Source of the DNA: DATFPQ01 sp035264765
GTDB taxonomy: Bacteria; Actinomycetota; Actinomycetes; Actinomycetales; Angustibacteraceae
Assembly (NCBI GenBank): GCA_035264765.1
Contig: DATFPQ010000121.1
Span: 1 to 23,728, forward strand
Reading direction: 5' to 3'
DNA: 23,728 bases
In this document: positions 1 through 7,674 of the stretch, in pieces
Layout: every line of letters begins with the position of its first letter
How positions within the stretch are numbered: position 1 is the first letter of the stretch
Made by a program: the position numbers and the translations under genes
The notes under the pieces: generated by a model
Database searches by the model: none
What the model saw: the letters and a program-made list of their open reading frames with translations, nothing else
What the model was told of the DNA's origin: nothing

Positions 1-75
1 GGGCTGGAAGGCGGTGGGCTGGAAGGCGGTGGGCTGGAAGGCGGTGGGCCGGACGGCCGTGGGCCGTACGGCGGT
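1..75. repeat. 15-bp tandem repeat, five units, at the left edge
   Basis: Three identical copies of GGGCTGGAAGGCGGT are followed by two degenerate copies (GGGCCGGACGGCCGT, GGGCCGTACGGCGGT). The period is a multiple of three, so every frame stays open. The plus strand can read Gly-Trp-Lys-Ala-Val units and the minus strand Thr-Ala-Phe-Gln-Pro units. The array may continue outside the window. A minus-strand frame from a GTG at 171 runs through it and off the edge, but it has no recognisable domain, so no gene is called. Confidence 0.8.
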
Positions 76-94
76 GGACGCCGGGGCGCAGGCA

Positions 95-150
95 ACGACA
101 TGGCTGCGGCCGTCGATGCGACCCTTCGGTCGTGGGGACCGCCATGTCGT
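95..150. terminator. Possible terminator hairpin downstream of the helicase
   Basis: ACGACATGGC at 95-104 pairs perfectly with GCCATGTCGT at 141-150. Inside the loop a second small stem, CGACC (119-123) with GGTCG (128-132), closes a CTTC tetraloop. The element lies 80-140 nt past the helicase stop on the minus strand and could end that transcript. There is no T-tract, and a structural role in an unseen gene is equally possible. Confidence 0.35.
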
Positions 151-232
151 CGCATCCACCGTCGCAGCCACGAGGTCCGGCAGCACCGGGATGCCGCACC
201 CCGCCGCCGGCCGGGGTCAGTGGCCCGGCCGG

Positions 233-1921
233 TCAGCGGCCCCGGTCGGGCCGGACCGTCACCCGTCGCCCCTTAACCCGCGAGGACTCCAGGGCATTGA
301 TCACCTCGCCGACCGCGTCATCCGGCACCTCGACCAGCGAGAACCGGTCGGTGATCTCGATCGCGCCGATGTCGCGACCGGACAGCCGGGTCTCGCCGGT
401 GATCGCGCCGACCAGGTCCTGCGGGCGCACGCCGCCGGCCCGGCCCAGGCTGACGAACAGCCGGGTGCGACCGGCTGAGGGGGCCCGGCCGCGCGCCCCG
501 CCGTCGCCCGCCGTCCGGCGTCCACCGGCCTCTCGCGGCGATCGCGGCTCCCGGTGCTCGCGCGGGGCGGGCGGCTCCGGAATCTCGTCGTCGTCCACCG
601 GGCCACCGGTCGCCTCGTGCGCCAGCTTCACGGCGGCCAGCGCCACCTGCATGACGTCGAAGTCGTCGGTGAGGGTCTCGACCACGACCCGGAACTGGTC
701 CAGCTCGTCCTCGAGCAGGCTCTCGTGCAGCGCTGCCCGAGTCAGCTCGAGCCGCCGGGCCCGCAGGTCGGCGGTGCTCGGCACCTTCTGCACCGGGATG
801 CGCTGCCCGGTCACCCGCTCGATCGTCTTGAGCATCCGGTGCTCACGCGGCTCGGCCAGCGTGATGGCCACGCCCTCGCGGCCGCCGCGTCCGACCCGGC
901 CGATCCGGTGGACGTAGGACTCCGGTGCGGACGGCACCTCGTAGTTGACGACGTGGGTGAGCTGCTCGATGTCGAGCCCGCGGGCGGCGACGTCGGTGGC
1001 CACGAGCAGGTCGGCGGTTCCGCTGCGGAGCCGGCTCATGACCCGGTCGCGCTGCTCCTGGCCCATCCCGCCGTGCAGGGCCTCGGCCCGGTAGCCGCGA
1101 CCGTTGAGGGTCTCGGTGAGCTGGTCGACCTCCTCGCGGGTGCGGCAGAAGACGATCGCCGCGGTGGGCGACTCGACGTCCAGCACGCGGCCCAGGGCGG
1201 CCGGCTTGTGCGCCCGCGCGACGACGTAGGCGGTCTGCCGCACCAGCGGGGCCTCACCGGCCGGTGTCGACTCCCGCTCGATCCGCACGCGCACCGGCTC
1301 ACGCAGGTGGCGCCGCGCGATGCCGCTGATCCGCGACGGCATGGTGGCCGAGAACAGCACGGTCTGCCGAGTGTCGGGAGTCTCCGACAGGATGCCCTCG
1401 AGGTCCTCGGCGAAGCCCATGTCGAGCATCTCGTCGGCCTCGTCGAGCACCACGACCTCGATCGAGCCGAGTTGCAGCGTGCCGCGGGAGAGGTGGTCCA
1501 GTGCTCGGCCGGGGGTCGCCACGACCACGTCGACACCGCGCTGCAGCTCGCGCAGCTGGCGCCCGATCGGCTGGCCGCCGTAGATGGGGAGCACGCGCGC
1601 GCCGAGGTCGCGGCCGTACTTGTGCATCGCCTCCGACACCTGCATGCACAGCTCGCGGGTCGGCACGAGCACCAGTGCGGTGGGGTCGTTCCCCCGGTCC
1701 CCGGGCGCCCGGAGCCGCTGCAGCACGGGCAGCGCGAAGGCCGCGGTCTTGCCGGTGCCGGTGGCGGCCTGCCCGAGCACGTCCTGGCCGGCCAGCAGGT
1801 GCGGGATGGCCTCGCGCTGGATGGGGGTGGGCTCCTCGTAGCCGAGGGCCGTGAGGGCAGCCAGGAGCTCCTCGCGCAGACCGAGGTCGGCGAAGGTGGT
1901 GGCGTCTTCGGTCGTGGTCAC
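233..1921 (-). CDS. deaD: DEAD-box ATP-dependent RNA helicase (DeaD/CsdA type)
   Basis: A 562-residue RNA helicase that would use ATP to unwind RNA duplexes in ribosome assembly, cold adaptation or mRNA turnover. Visible motifs are the Q motif (GYEEPTPIQ, 28-36), motif I ATGTGKT (53-59), PTREL (87-91), TPGR (136-139), DEAD (160-163), SAT (191-193), ATDVAARGLD (308-317) and HRIGRVGRGG (338-347, where Thr-Gly is more usual than Val-Gly). After an acidic/Arg linker (about 440-485), residues 487-557 look like a DbpA-type RNA-binding domain, as in DeaD/CsdA proteins. GTG at 1921 is chosen because it precedes the conserved region directly; the frame stays open far upstream, but that extension is Arg/Pro-rich and overlaps the divergent gene. 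The deaD symbol rests on architecture, not orthology. Confidence 0.93.
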   Translation of the reverse strand: MTTTEDATTFADLGLREELLAALTALGYEEPTPIQREAIPHLLAGQDVLGQAATGTGKTAAFALPVLQRLRAPGDRGNDPTALVLVPTRELCMQVSEAMHKYGRDLGARVLPIYGGQPIGRQLRELQRGVDVVVATPGRALDHLSRGTLQLGSIEVVVLDEADEMLDMGFAEDLEGILSETPDTRQTVLFSATMPSRISGIARRHLREPVRVRIERESTPAGEAPLVRQTAYVVARAHKPAALGRVLDVESPTAAIVFCRTREEVDQLTETLNGRGYRAEALHGGMGQEQRDRVMSRLRSGTADLLVATDVAARGLDIEQLTHVVNYEVPSAPESYVHRIGRVGRGGREGVAITLAEPREHRMLKTIERVTGQRIPVQKVPSTADLRARRLELTRAALHESLLEDELDQFRVVVETLTDDFDVMQVALAAVKLAHEATGGPVDDDEIPEPPAPREHREPRSPREAGGRRTAGDGGARGRAPSAGRTRLFVSLGRAGGVRPQDLVGAITGETRLSGRDIGAIEITDRFSLVEVPDDAVGEVINALESSRVKGRRVTVRPDRGR

Positions 1922-1936
1922 GGGACCATCGTCCCG
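1921..1936. promoter_or_regulatory. Short palindrome touching the helicase start codon
   Basis: CGGGAC (1921-1926) and GTCCCG (1931-1936) form a 6-bp inverted repeat around CATC. It abuts the GTG start of the helicase in the 35-nt gap to the divergent nitronate monooxygenase. It could be an operator or a small hairpin in the helicase leader. The repeat is short, so chance is not excluded. Confidence 0.3.
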
Positions 1937-1956
1937 CCTAGGTGTGGGAGGACGAG

Positions 1957-2916
1957 ATGCGGACCTGGTTGACCGAGCGGCTGGGGCTCGATGTGCCGGT
2001 GGTAAGTGCCCCGATGGCCCGTGTGGCAGGGGGGCGGCTGGCCGGCGCGGTGAGCGCGGCCGGCGCCCTAGGCATGATCGGCGTCGCCCCGGCGGCGACG
2101 CCGGACTGGATCTCGGAACAAGCCGAGCTCGCCACGTCCCTGGCGGCGGGGCGGCCGTTCGGCGTCGGGCTGCTGGCTTGGGCGCTCGACGACCGGCCGG
2201 ACCAGCTCGACGCCGCGGTGGCGTCCGGGGCGGCCCTGGTGTCGGTGAGCTACGGCGACTACGCCCGCTGCGTGCGGCCGCTACGGGACGCCGGGATCCT
2301 GGTCGCGACCCAGGCCGGGACGGTGGGCGAGGCACGGGCGGCCGCGGAGGCCGGCGTGGACGTCGTGGTGGCCCGGGGCGGCGAGGGCGGCGGCCACGGA
2401 CGGGGGGACGTCAGCACCCTGCCGCTGCTGCAGCTGGTGCTCGACGCCGTCGACCTGCCGGTGCTGGCGGCCGGCGGAGTCGCCGGCGCCCGGGGACTCG
2501 CCGCCGTCCTCGCGGCCGGCGCGGCGGGCGGCTGGGTTGGCACGGCCTTCCTGACCTGCCCCGAGGCCGAGACCTCGCAGGTCGCCCGGCAGCGGCTGCT
2601 CGCCGCGGACGACACCGCGACCGCGTACGGCCGGGTCTTCGACGTCGGGCAGCGGCTTGCGTGGCCGCCCGAGTACGGGGGCCGGGCGCTGCGGAACGCG
2701 TTCTTCGACCGCTGGCAGGGCCACGAGGACGAGCTGGCCCGCGACGACGATGCGTACCACGCGCTGGTCGCGGCACGCGCGTCGCAGGACCTGGACACCG
2801 CGCCCGTCTACGCCGGCGAGGGCGCCGCACTGCTGGCGGGCGAGCCGACCGCGGCCGACGTCGTCCGGTCGTTCGCCGCGGCCGGTGACCTGCTGCGGCG
2901 GGCCGCACAGCTCTGA
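1957..2916 (+). CDS. Nitronate monooxygenase-family FMN enzyme
   Basis: A 319-residue TIM-barrel flavoprotein of the NMO / 2-nitropropane dioxygenase-like family, which binds FMN and oxidises alkyl nitronates; some relatives are enoyl reductases. Seen: the N-terminal APMARVAGG strand (18-26), GxIGV (39-43), a Gly-rich GGEGGGHGR segment (141-149) with the His at 147 in the position of the family's active-site histidine, the phosphate-binding LPVLAAGGVAGARG (167-180), and WVGTAFLTCPEA (193-204). ATG at 1957 is preferred over the in-frame GTG at 1942 because GGGAGG at 1946-1951 sits 5 nt upstream. It is divergent from the helicase and convergent with the VOC gene. The substrate cannot be predicted. 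Confidence 0.87.
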   Translation: MRTWLTERLGLDVPVVSAPMARVAGGRLAGAVSAAGALGMIGVAPAATPDWISEQAELATSLAAGRPFGVGLLAWALDDRPDQLDAAVASGAALVSVSYGDYARCVRPLRDAGILVATQAGTVGEARAAAEAGVDVVVARGGEGGGHGRGDVSTLPLLQLVLDAVDLPVLAAGGVAGARGLAAVLAAGAAGGWVGTAFLTCPEAETSQVARQRLLAADDTATAYGRVFDVGQRLAWPPEYGGRALRNAFFDRWQGHEDELARDDDAYHALVAARASQDLDTAPVYAGEGAALLAGEPTAADVVRSFAAAGDLLRRAAQL

Positions 2917-2989
2917 CGTCCTCGGAGCGCGCCGAACGGGCCTCGGCCCGACATCGGTGTCCGAGGTGTGTCCGCCGCCGTCCACGACA

Positions 2990-3059
2990 GCTTTGCGCGC
3001 CGAAAGCCGCAGAAAACTTGCCGCGGAGGCCCGCGCAACCGGCATTGGGTGCGCAAAGC
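2990..3059. terminator. Nested inverted repeat between convergent genes
   Basis: GCTTTGCGC (2990-2998) pairs with GCGCAAAGC (3051-3059). Inside, TTGCCGCGG (3018-3026) pairs with CCGCGCAA (3031-3038) with one missing base. It sits between the convergent nitronate monooxygenase and VOC genes, so a bidirectional terminator is likely. The 16 bases GCGCGCCGAAAGCCGC (2995-3010) recur exactly at 7611-7626 in another stem-loop element, which suggests a dispersed repeat family. Confidence 0.5.
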
Positions 3060-3076
3060 CGTATCGGCGACCCCGC

Positions 3077-3574
3077 TCAGAGGACGTGCAGCCCGTACAT
3101 CTCCCCCAGTGGGTCGGCGATGAGCTCGATCCGGGCGCCGTCCGGGTCGGCGAAGTAGACCGACACCTCGCTGTGGATCTCGTGCGCGACGCCGGCCGCC
3201 GTCAGGGCCTGCACGAGCTCACGCCAGCGCTCCGGCGCGACCGAGATCGCCAGGTGGTGCAGGCCGCCGAGCACCTCCTGGTACGGCCCGACGTCCAGGC
3301 CGGGGAAGTCGAAGAACGCCAGCAGGTTGCCGTTGCCGATGTCGAAGAAGAAGTGCGAGGAGCCGGGGTAGTCGCGGTTCTCGACCAGCTCGGTGAGCGG
3401 GAAGCCGAGCACGTCCTGGTAGAAGCGGACGGTCCGCTCGACGTCGCTGCTGATGAGCGCCGCGTGGTGCAGTCCCCGCGCCGAGGAGGCCGGCCGGTCG
3501 GCGGAGGGGCGCAGGTGCTCCTGGCGGATGCGGTCTCGCTCGGCCGCCAGCGCGGGCAGGTCGGTGGTGCTCAT
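3077..3574 (-). CDS. VOC-superfamily (glyoxalase/dioxygenase-like) protein
   Basis: A 165-residue cytosolic protein with one vicinal-oxygen-chelate domain (two beta-alpha-beta3 modules) from about residue 33, after a charged N-terminal helix. Likely metal ligands are a His of LHHAAL (36/37), a His of LHHLAI (106/107) and Glu150 of ARIELI. FYQDVLGF (51-58) and SVYFADPDGARIEL are typical of the fold. ATG at 3574 is supported by GGAG about 8-10 nt upstream. The family covers glyoxalase I, extradiol dioxygenases, fosfomycin-resistance enzymes and many uncharacterised proteins, so no substrate is assigned. The gene stands alone between a convergent neighbour and the purA/GNAT pair. Confidence 0.82.
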   Translation of the reverse strand: MSTTDLPALAAERDRIRQEHLRPSADRPASSARGLHHAALISSDVERTVRFYQDVLGFPLTELVENRDYPGSSHFFFDIGNGNLLAFFDFPGLDVGPYQEVLGGLHHLAISVAPERWRELVQALTAAGVAHEIHSEVSVYFADPDGARIELIADPLGEMYGLHVL

Positions 3575-3746
3575 GGCGTTCTCCTTCTCCGGCGGTGGTC
3601 ACCGCCCGGCCACAGCCTTCCAGCGCGCTCGCGCCGGCGCGCCCAAATGGCGCTCGGCGTCACCCCGCGACGTACCTATTGCAGTAGGGGCGCCCCGCGA
3701 CGACGAAGGAGGGCAGTAACTGGGCCCATGGCGGGCGGTGAACCCG

Positions 3747-4415
3747 TCAGGCGGCGGTGAGCCGGGCGGCCAGGCCGTCGCGGACGGCGGGCCACTCCTC
3801 GCGCAGCACCGAGAAGACCACCGTGTCGCGGAAGCTGCCGTCGGCGCGCCGCTGGTGGCGGCGGAGCACGCCCTCGCGGGTGGCGCCGAGCCGGGCGATC
3901 GCCGCCTGCGAGCGCTGGTTGCGGGCGTCGGTCTGGATCTTGACCCGGCCGAAGCGGCAGTCGTCGAAGGCGTGGCCGAGCAGCAGCAGCTTGCACTCGG
4001 GGTTCACGGCACTCCCCCACCAGCGCGGCCCGTACGCCGTCCAGCCCAGGTGCACGCGCTCGTTCGTCAGGTCCGCCTCGCCGAGGCTGGTCGTCCCGAC
4101 CACGGTCCCGAGGCGTCCGAGCGGACCATCGGCGGCGAGCCGGACGGTCCAGGCCACGCGGTACGACGAGCCGCCCGGCTCGGTGTCCCGGGCCCGTGCG
4201 GCCGTGGTCAGCAGCCGGCGCATGCTTTCCACGTCGGCGGGACGACCTGCCGGACCGCCCCCGTAGCCCGCAGCCCAGACCCGGCCGTCGTCCAGGGCCA
4301 CGAACAGCCCGGGAGCGTCCTCCGGCACGGCGGGGTCCAGCCGGACCACGGAGCCGACGAGCGCTCGCGGCTGCGGTGCGATGACGCTCCCGGGCACGGT
4401 GGCGGTGCGGGTCAT
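3747..4415 (-). CDS. GNAT-family N-acetyltransferase (RimJ/RimL-like)
   Basis: A 222-residue acetyltransferase using acetyl-CoA. The C-terminal half carries the RimJ/RimL-like signature: a WTAYGPRWWG strand, then NPECKLLLLGHAFDD, then RVKIQTDARNQRSQAAIARLGA, and the closing REGVLRRHQRRADGSFRDTV pattern. The N-terminal segment (LVGSVVRLDPA) also fits this subfamily, which acetylates protein N-termini or small molecules. The start ATG at 4415 overlaps the purA stop as ATGA and has no clear Shine-Dalgarno sequence, so translation is probably coupled to purA. The substrate is unknown, and coupling to purine synthesis need not mean a shared pathway. Confidence 0.87.
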   Translation of the reverse strand: MTRTATVPGSVIAPQPRALVGSVVRLDPAVPEDAPGLFVALDDGRVWAAGYGGGPAGRPADVESMRRLLTTAARARDTEPGGSSYRVAWTVRLAADGPLGRLGTVVGTTSLGEADLTNERVHLGWTAYGPRWWGSAVNPECKLLLLGHAFDDCRFGRVKIQTDARNQRSQAAIARLGATREGVLRRHQRRADGSFRDTVVFSVLREEWPAVRDGLAARLTAA

Positions 4416-5701
4416 GAACCCAGGAGGTCGTGCCGGCTGATGACGGCGTCGCGGCCGGGTCCGACGCCGATCGCCGACACCCGCTGACCGATCATCTCCT
4501 CCAGCGCCAGCACGTAGCGCTGGGCGTTGCGAGGCAGGTCCTCGAAGATGCGGGCCGCCGAGATGTCCTCGGACCAGCCGGGCAGCTGCTCGTAGACCGG
4601 TTTCGCGTGGTGGAAGTCACTCTGCGTCATCGGCATCTCGTCGTGCCGGACGCCGTCGACGTCGTAGGCCACGCACACCGGCACCTGGTCCAGGCCGGAC
4701 AGCACGTCCAGCTTGGTGATCACGAAGTCGGTCACGCCGTTGACCCGGCGCGCGTACCGGCCCACCACGGCGTCGAACCAGCCGCAGCGTCGGGGACGGC
4801 CGGTCGTGGTGCCGTACTCGCCGCCCGCCTGGCGCAGAAAGTCACCGCTCTCGTCCAGCAGCTCGGTCGGGAACGGACCCTCGCCCACCCGGGTCGTGTA
4901 GGCCTTGAGGATCCCCACCACGCGGTCGATCCGGGTCGGCGGGATGCCGGACCCGGTGCACGCGCCCCCCGCCGTCGCGTTGGATGACGTGACGAACGGA
5001 TAGGTCCCGTGGTCGACGTCGAGCAGCGTGGCCTGGCCGGCCTCCAGCAGCACCGTCTTGCCGTCGTCCAGCGCCTCGGACAGCAGCAGCGCGGTGTCGC
5101 CCACCATCGGGCGCAGGGCGTCGGCGTGGGCTAGGAGCTCCTCCACGACCTCGTCCACCGTCACGGCCCGGCGGTTGTAGACCTTCGCGAGGACCTGGTT
5201 CTTCAGCTCCAGCGCGCCCTCGACCTTCTTGCGCAGGATCCCCTCGTCGAACAGGTCCTGCACGCGGACGCCGATCCGGTTCATCTTGTCGGCGTACGTC
5301 GGCCCGATGCCGCGGCCGGTAGTGCCGATCCGGCGGCTGCCCAGGAAGCGCTCGGTCACTTTGTCGAGCGTCCGGTTGTACGGCGGGATGATGTGCGCAT
5401 CGGCGCTCACCACCAGCCGCGAGGTATCGACGCCACGCGCCTGCAACGCCTCGAGCTCCTGGAACAGCACGCCCAGGTCCACCACGACACCGTTGCCGAT
5501 CACCGGGGTGCAGCCGGGGGTCAGGATGCCGGAGGGCAGCAGGTGCAGCGCGTACTTCTCGTCGCCGATCACGACGGTGTGGCCGGCGTTGTTGCCGCCG
5601 TTGAACTTGACGACGTAGTCGACTCGGCTGCCGAGCACGTCGGTGGCCTTGCCCTTGCCCTCGTCGCCCCACTGGGCACCGATGAGCACGATCGCGGGCA
5701 T
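4412..5701 (-). CDS. purA: Adenylosuccinate synthetase
   Basis: A full-length 429-residue PurA, which makes adenylosuccinate from IMP, aspartate and GTP in the first committed step to AMP. Seen: the N-terminal IGAQWGDEGKGK loop (7-18, with the catalytic Asp at 13), NNAGHTVV with the second catalytic His at about 41, the IMP-binding IGTTGRGIGP, TTGRPRRCGW in the C-terminal half, and a conserved end around GVGPGRD. The ATG at 5701 is the conserved family start (MPAIVLIGAQ), with GAAGGA about 12 nt upstream. Its stop overlaps the next gene's start by 4 nt. A 7-bp hairpin lies in its leader. Confidence 0.98.
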   Translation of the reverse strand: MPAIVLIGAQWGDEGKGKATDVLGSRVDYVVKFNGGNNAGHTVVIGDEKYALHLLPSGILTPGCTPVIGNGVVVDLGVLFQELEALQARGVDTSRLVVSADAHIIPPYNRTLDKVTERFLGSRRIGTTGRGIGPTYADKMNRIGVRVQDLFDEGILRKKVEGALELKNQVLAKVYNRRAVTVDEVVEELLAHADALRPMVGDTALLLSEALDDGKTVLLEAGQATLLDVDHGTYPFVTSSNATAGGACTGSGIPPTRIDRVVGILKAYTTRVGEGPFPTELLDESGDFLRQAGGEYGTTTGRPRRCGWFDAVVGRYARRVNGVTDFVITKLDVLSGLDQVPVCVAYDVDGVRHDEMPMTQSDFHHAKPVYEQLPGWSEDISAARIFEDLPRNAQRYVLALEEMIGQRVSAIGVGPGRDAVISRHDLLGS

Positions 5702-5733
5702 GGGAGCACCTGTCCTTCTGGCTGGGTCGGGTC

Positions 5734-5750
5734 GGCCACGCGCCGTGGCC
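5734..5750 (-). promoter_or_regulatory. Hairpin in the purA 5' leader
   Basis: GGCCACG (5734-5740) and CGTGGCC (5744-5750) form a perfect 7-bp stem with a 3-nt loop, about 33 nt upstream of the purA start. A possible -10 box (TAGCCT on the minus strand, 5770-5765) lies just upstream, which would put the hairpin in the 5' UTR. It may affect mRNA stability or translation, or be the terminator of the LuxR-type gene, although it is upstream of that gene's stop in transcription order only for purA. Confidence 0.35.
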
Positions 5751-5811
5751 TCTGGCAGCCCCCGAGGCTACCGAACGTCACCGACGGCGGACGAGATGCC
5801 GGTTCGGCTGT

Positions 5812-6843
5812 CTATGGACGGCGACGGAGCAGCCCGCGTCGCTCGGCGACCGCGCCGAGCTGGAAGCGGGTGTGGACCCCAAGCTCCTCCATCAGCTCCG
5901 CTATCCGGCGGCGCACGGTCCGGACCCCGATGCCGAGGTAGCGAGCAATCGCCTCGTCCTTGTAGCCGGTGCCCAGCAGCGTGAGCAGTCGGGTCTCGAC
6001 GTCCTGCTCCGGGCCGTCGTCCGGCACCGGGTGGCCGCCGGCCCAGGTGTCGTCGAACAGGGCGGTGAAGACCGAGATGAGCAGCGGCATCCGGGACAGC
6101 ACGGCGGTGCCGCCCGGCGTCCCCCAGCGTGGCGCCGCGAGGACCGCCTCGTCGCCGAACACGGCGAACTCGACCGGCAGGTGCTCGGCCACCCGCTGCC
6201 GCTCGCCGAGGCCGCCCCACCGGCGCAGCCAGGCCAGCTGCTCTGGGACGTCCAGCACGCTGGTGGGGTACACCGCGCGCAGCTCGCGACCGGACTGCAG
6301 CGCCCGGCGGATGCCCCGCTCCACTTCCGCCTCCACGCCCGGTCCGGTGCCGGGCACGACGTGGAACACGCGAAGGGGACCAGTGGTCGTGCGCAGCATC
6401 TCGGCCGCTGTCGCCGTCAGCAGGTCATCGGGCACGGGGTCGAGCGCGCCGGTGTCGAGGGTGTCGATCCGGCCGGCCAGGTGGTCGGCGGAGAAGTCCC
6501 CGACGGCCGCAGCGACGTCCTCGAGCTCGCGCTGGCGCAGCTCGAGTCGGGCGGTCTCGCGTTCGACCAGCCGCGACAGCGCCGCCCGCGGGTGCGGCGC
6601 GACGAGGTTGCCGTCGATGTCCTGGCGCACCAGCCGCAGCCTGATCAGCGGCAGCATGGCCGCGCGCAGCCGGGCCTCGGTCCAGCCGAGGTCCTCGGCG
6701 TGCCAGCGAACGCTCATCCGGTCCTGGCGCAGCACGCTGCGGTAGAGGCGTTCGGCGTCCTCGGCGATGCCGAACGTCGAAAGGACGGTCACCGGACCCC
6801 CTGCCCCGTAGCGCACGACCGCGCCATCGCGTCGTGTCGTCAT
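5812..6843 (-). CDS. LuxR-type regulator with TrmB-like N-terminal domain
   Basis: A 343-residue DNA-binding regulator. The N-terminal third looks like a TrmB-type winged helix (GIAEDAERLYRSVL onward) followed by a helix rich in Glu/Arg/Leu (ERETARLELRQRELEDVAA). A middle, phospholipase-D-like sensor region follows, with VFHVVPGTG and later VYPTSVLDVPEQLAWL. The last 60 residues are a GerE/LuxR helix-turn-helix (LLTLLGTGYKDEAIARYLGI, then VRTVRRRIAELMEELGV). Such proteins are common in actinobacteria and often sit near specialised-metabolite genes. The frame is open far upstream; the start is placed at ATG 6843 (or 6849, two codons earlier) because homology begins there and a palindrome covers it. 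There is no Shine-Dalgarno sequence, so the mRNA may be leaderless. Confidence 0.85.
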   Translation of the reverse strand: MTTRRDGAVVRYGAGGPVTVLSTFGIAEDAERLYRSVLRQDRMSVRWHAEDLGWTEARLRAAMLPLIRLRLVRQDIDGNLVAPHPRAALSRLVERETARLELRQRELEDVAAAVGDFSADHLAGRIDTLDTGALDPVPDDLLTATAAEMLRTTTGPLRVFHVVPGTGPGVEAEVERGIRRALQSGRELRAVYPTSVLDVPEQLAWLRRWGGLGERQRVAEHLPVEFAVFGDEAVLAAPRWGTPGGTAVLSRMPLLISVFTALFDDTWAGGHPVPDDGPEQDVETRLLTLLGTGYKDEAIARYLGIGVRTVRRRIAELMEELGVHTRFQLGAVAERRGLLRRRP

Positions 6844-6865
6844 TGGCATGTTAGTGCCAATGGCA
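6842..6865. promoter_or_regulatory. Operator-like palindrome at the regulator start
   Basis: ATTGGCATGTTAGTGCCAAT (6842-6861) is a perfect 7-bp inverted repeat around a 6-bp spacer. TGCCAATGGCA (6855-6865) is a second, overlapping palindrome. Together they give three TGGCA half-sites in 24 bp. The site covers the start codons of the LuxR-type gene and a possible TAACAT -10 box (minus strand, 6853-6848). Autoregulation by that regulator is the simplest reading, but it is an inference. Confidence 0.55.
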
Positions 6866-6965
6866 AGAAGGAGACACGATTTTCGGCCTCGGCACGGCAT
6901 CATCGGACCCGGGCGCGGCCGGTGCAGGGGGTCGGCCGCGCCTGACACCGCGGTACGGCCCTCGC

Positions 6966-6998
6966 CCGTCGCGTCGGAGGAGGGGACCGACGCGACGG
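6966..6998 (-). terminator. 12-bp GC hairpin terminator after the DUF3151 gene
   Basis: CCGTCGCGTCGG (6966-6977) and CCGACGCGACGG (6987-6998) are perfectly complementary around a 9-nt loop. The hairpin lies about 55 nt past the DUF3151 stop on the minus strand and upstream of the LuxR-type promoter region, so it probably separates the two transcripts. There is no T-tract, which is common in very GC-rich actinobacteria. Confidence 0.7.
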
Positions 6999-7051
6999 CA
7001 CGCTCGGTCGAGGCGCCGGTCGGCCCGTGCTGGGCCGGCCGGCGTCTGCGG

Positions 7052-7471
7052 TCAGGCCAGCGCCGCGGCCGCCGCCGGGTCGCAGTCGCGCAGGAACGTG
7101 GCGCAGCGCTCGGCCTCGTCCCGCTCCTGGATCGCCTCGGCGGCTCGCCCGAGCGCCCGCAGCGCCCGCAGGAAGCCGCGGTTGGGCACGTGGTCCCACG
7201 GGACCGGCCCGTGCCCGCGCCAGCCGCCGCGCCGCAGGGCGTCGAGCCCGCGGTGGTAGCCGGTACGCGCGTAGGCGTACCCCTCGACGGCGCGGCCCGC
7301 GTCCAGCGCACGCTCGGCAAGCACCGCCCAGGGCAGGCTGGACGCCGGGTAGCGGGCCGCGAGGTCGGCCGGGTCGGCGCCGTCGTCCAAGGCGCCGGCG
7401 ACGGTCAGCTCCGGCTGCTCCGGCAGCCGGGTCGGGGGCGGGCCGCCCAGCAGGTTGTCGTGCGTGCTCAT
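7052..7471 (-). CDS. DUF3151 family protein
   Basis: A 139-residue soluble protein, mostly helical, with a TPR-like look: PWAVLAERALDAGRAVEGYAYARTGYHRGLDALRR followed by a second helical repeat. A family-typical segment around GPVPWDHVPNRGFLRALRALG and a Cys-containing end (ERCATFLRDCDP) are present. I assign it to DUF3151, an actinobacterial family of unknown function, which I recall near fba in mycobacteria. ATG at 7471 (MSTHDNLLGGPP) is the likely start; the frame extends upstream as low-complexity sequence. No Shine-Dalgarno sequence is visible, and CACGAT lies 6 nt before the ATG, so it may be leaderless. Its function is unknown; proximity to fba is the only hint. Confidence 0.8.
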   Translation of the reverse strand: MSTHDNLLGGPPPTRLPEQPELTVAGALDDGADPADLAARYPASSLPWAVLAERALDAGRAVEGYAYARTGYHRGLDALRRGGWRGHGPVPWDHVPNRGFLRALRALGRAAEAIQERDEAERCATFLRDCDPAAAAALA

Positions 7472-7563
7472 GTGCCCATCGTGCCCGATCGCCGGACGCG
7501 CCCGACCGCCGGACGCGCGCCGCCCACCGGACGTGCCGAACGCCCGGCGGCGCGCCTGGCCCA

Positions 7564-7674
7564 CCCCTTTGCTCACGAGCGACGCCGATACTCCTCAGCA
7601 ACGCCAGTCAGCGCGCCGAAAGCCGCCACGGGCGGCGCCGCTCGTGAGCAACGGCGCCGCTCGTGAGCAAGGGG
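7564..7674. repeat. Stem-loop repeat element abutting the fba stop
   Basis: CGGCGCCGCTCGTGAGCAA occurs twice in direct tandem (7633-7651 and 7652-7670). The arm CCCCTTTGCTCACGAGCG (7564-7581) is the reverse complement of the second copy plus its flank (7658-7674), with one base difference. The whole folds into a long imperfect hairpin starting immediately after the fba stop codon and could serve as its terminator. The internal GCGCGCCGAAAGCCGC (7611-7626) is shared exactly with 2995-3010. Confidence 0.65.

Noticed and set aside
554..1972. Long plus-strand frame antisense to the helicase
   Set aside because: The helicase shows all DEAD-box motifs on the minus strand; the antisense translation is His/Gly/Val-rich with no motif.
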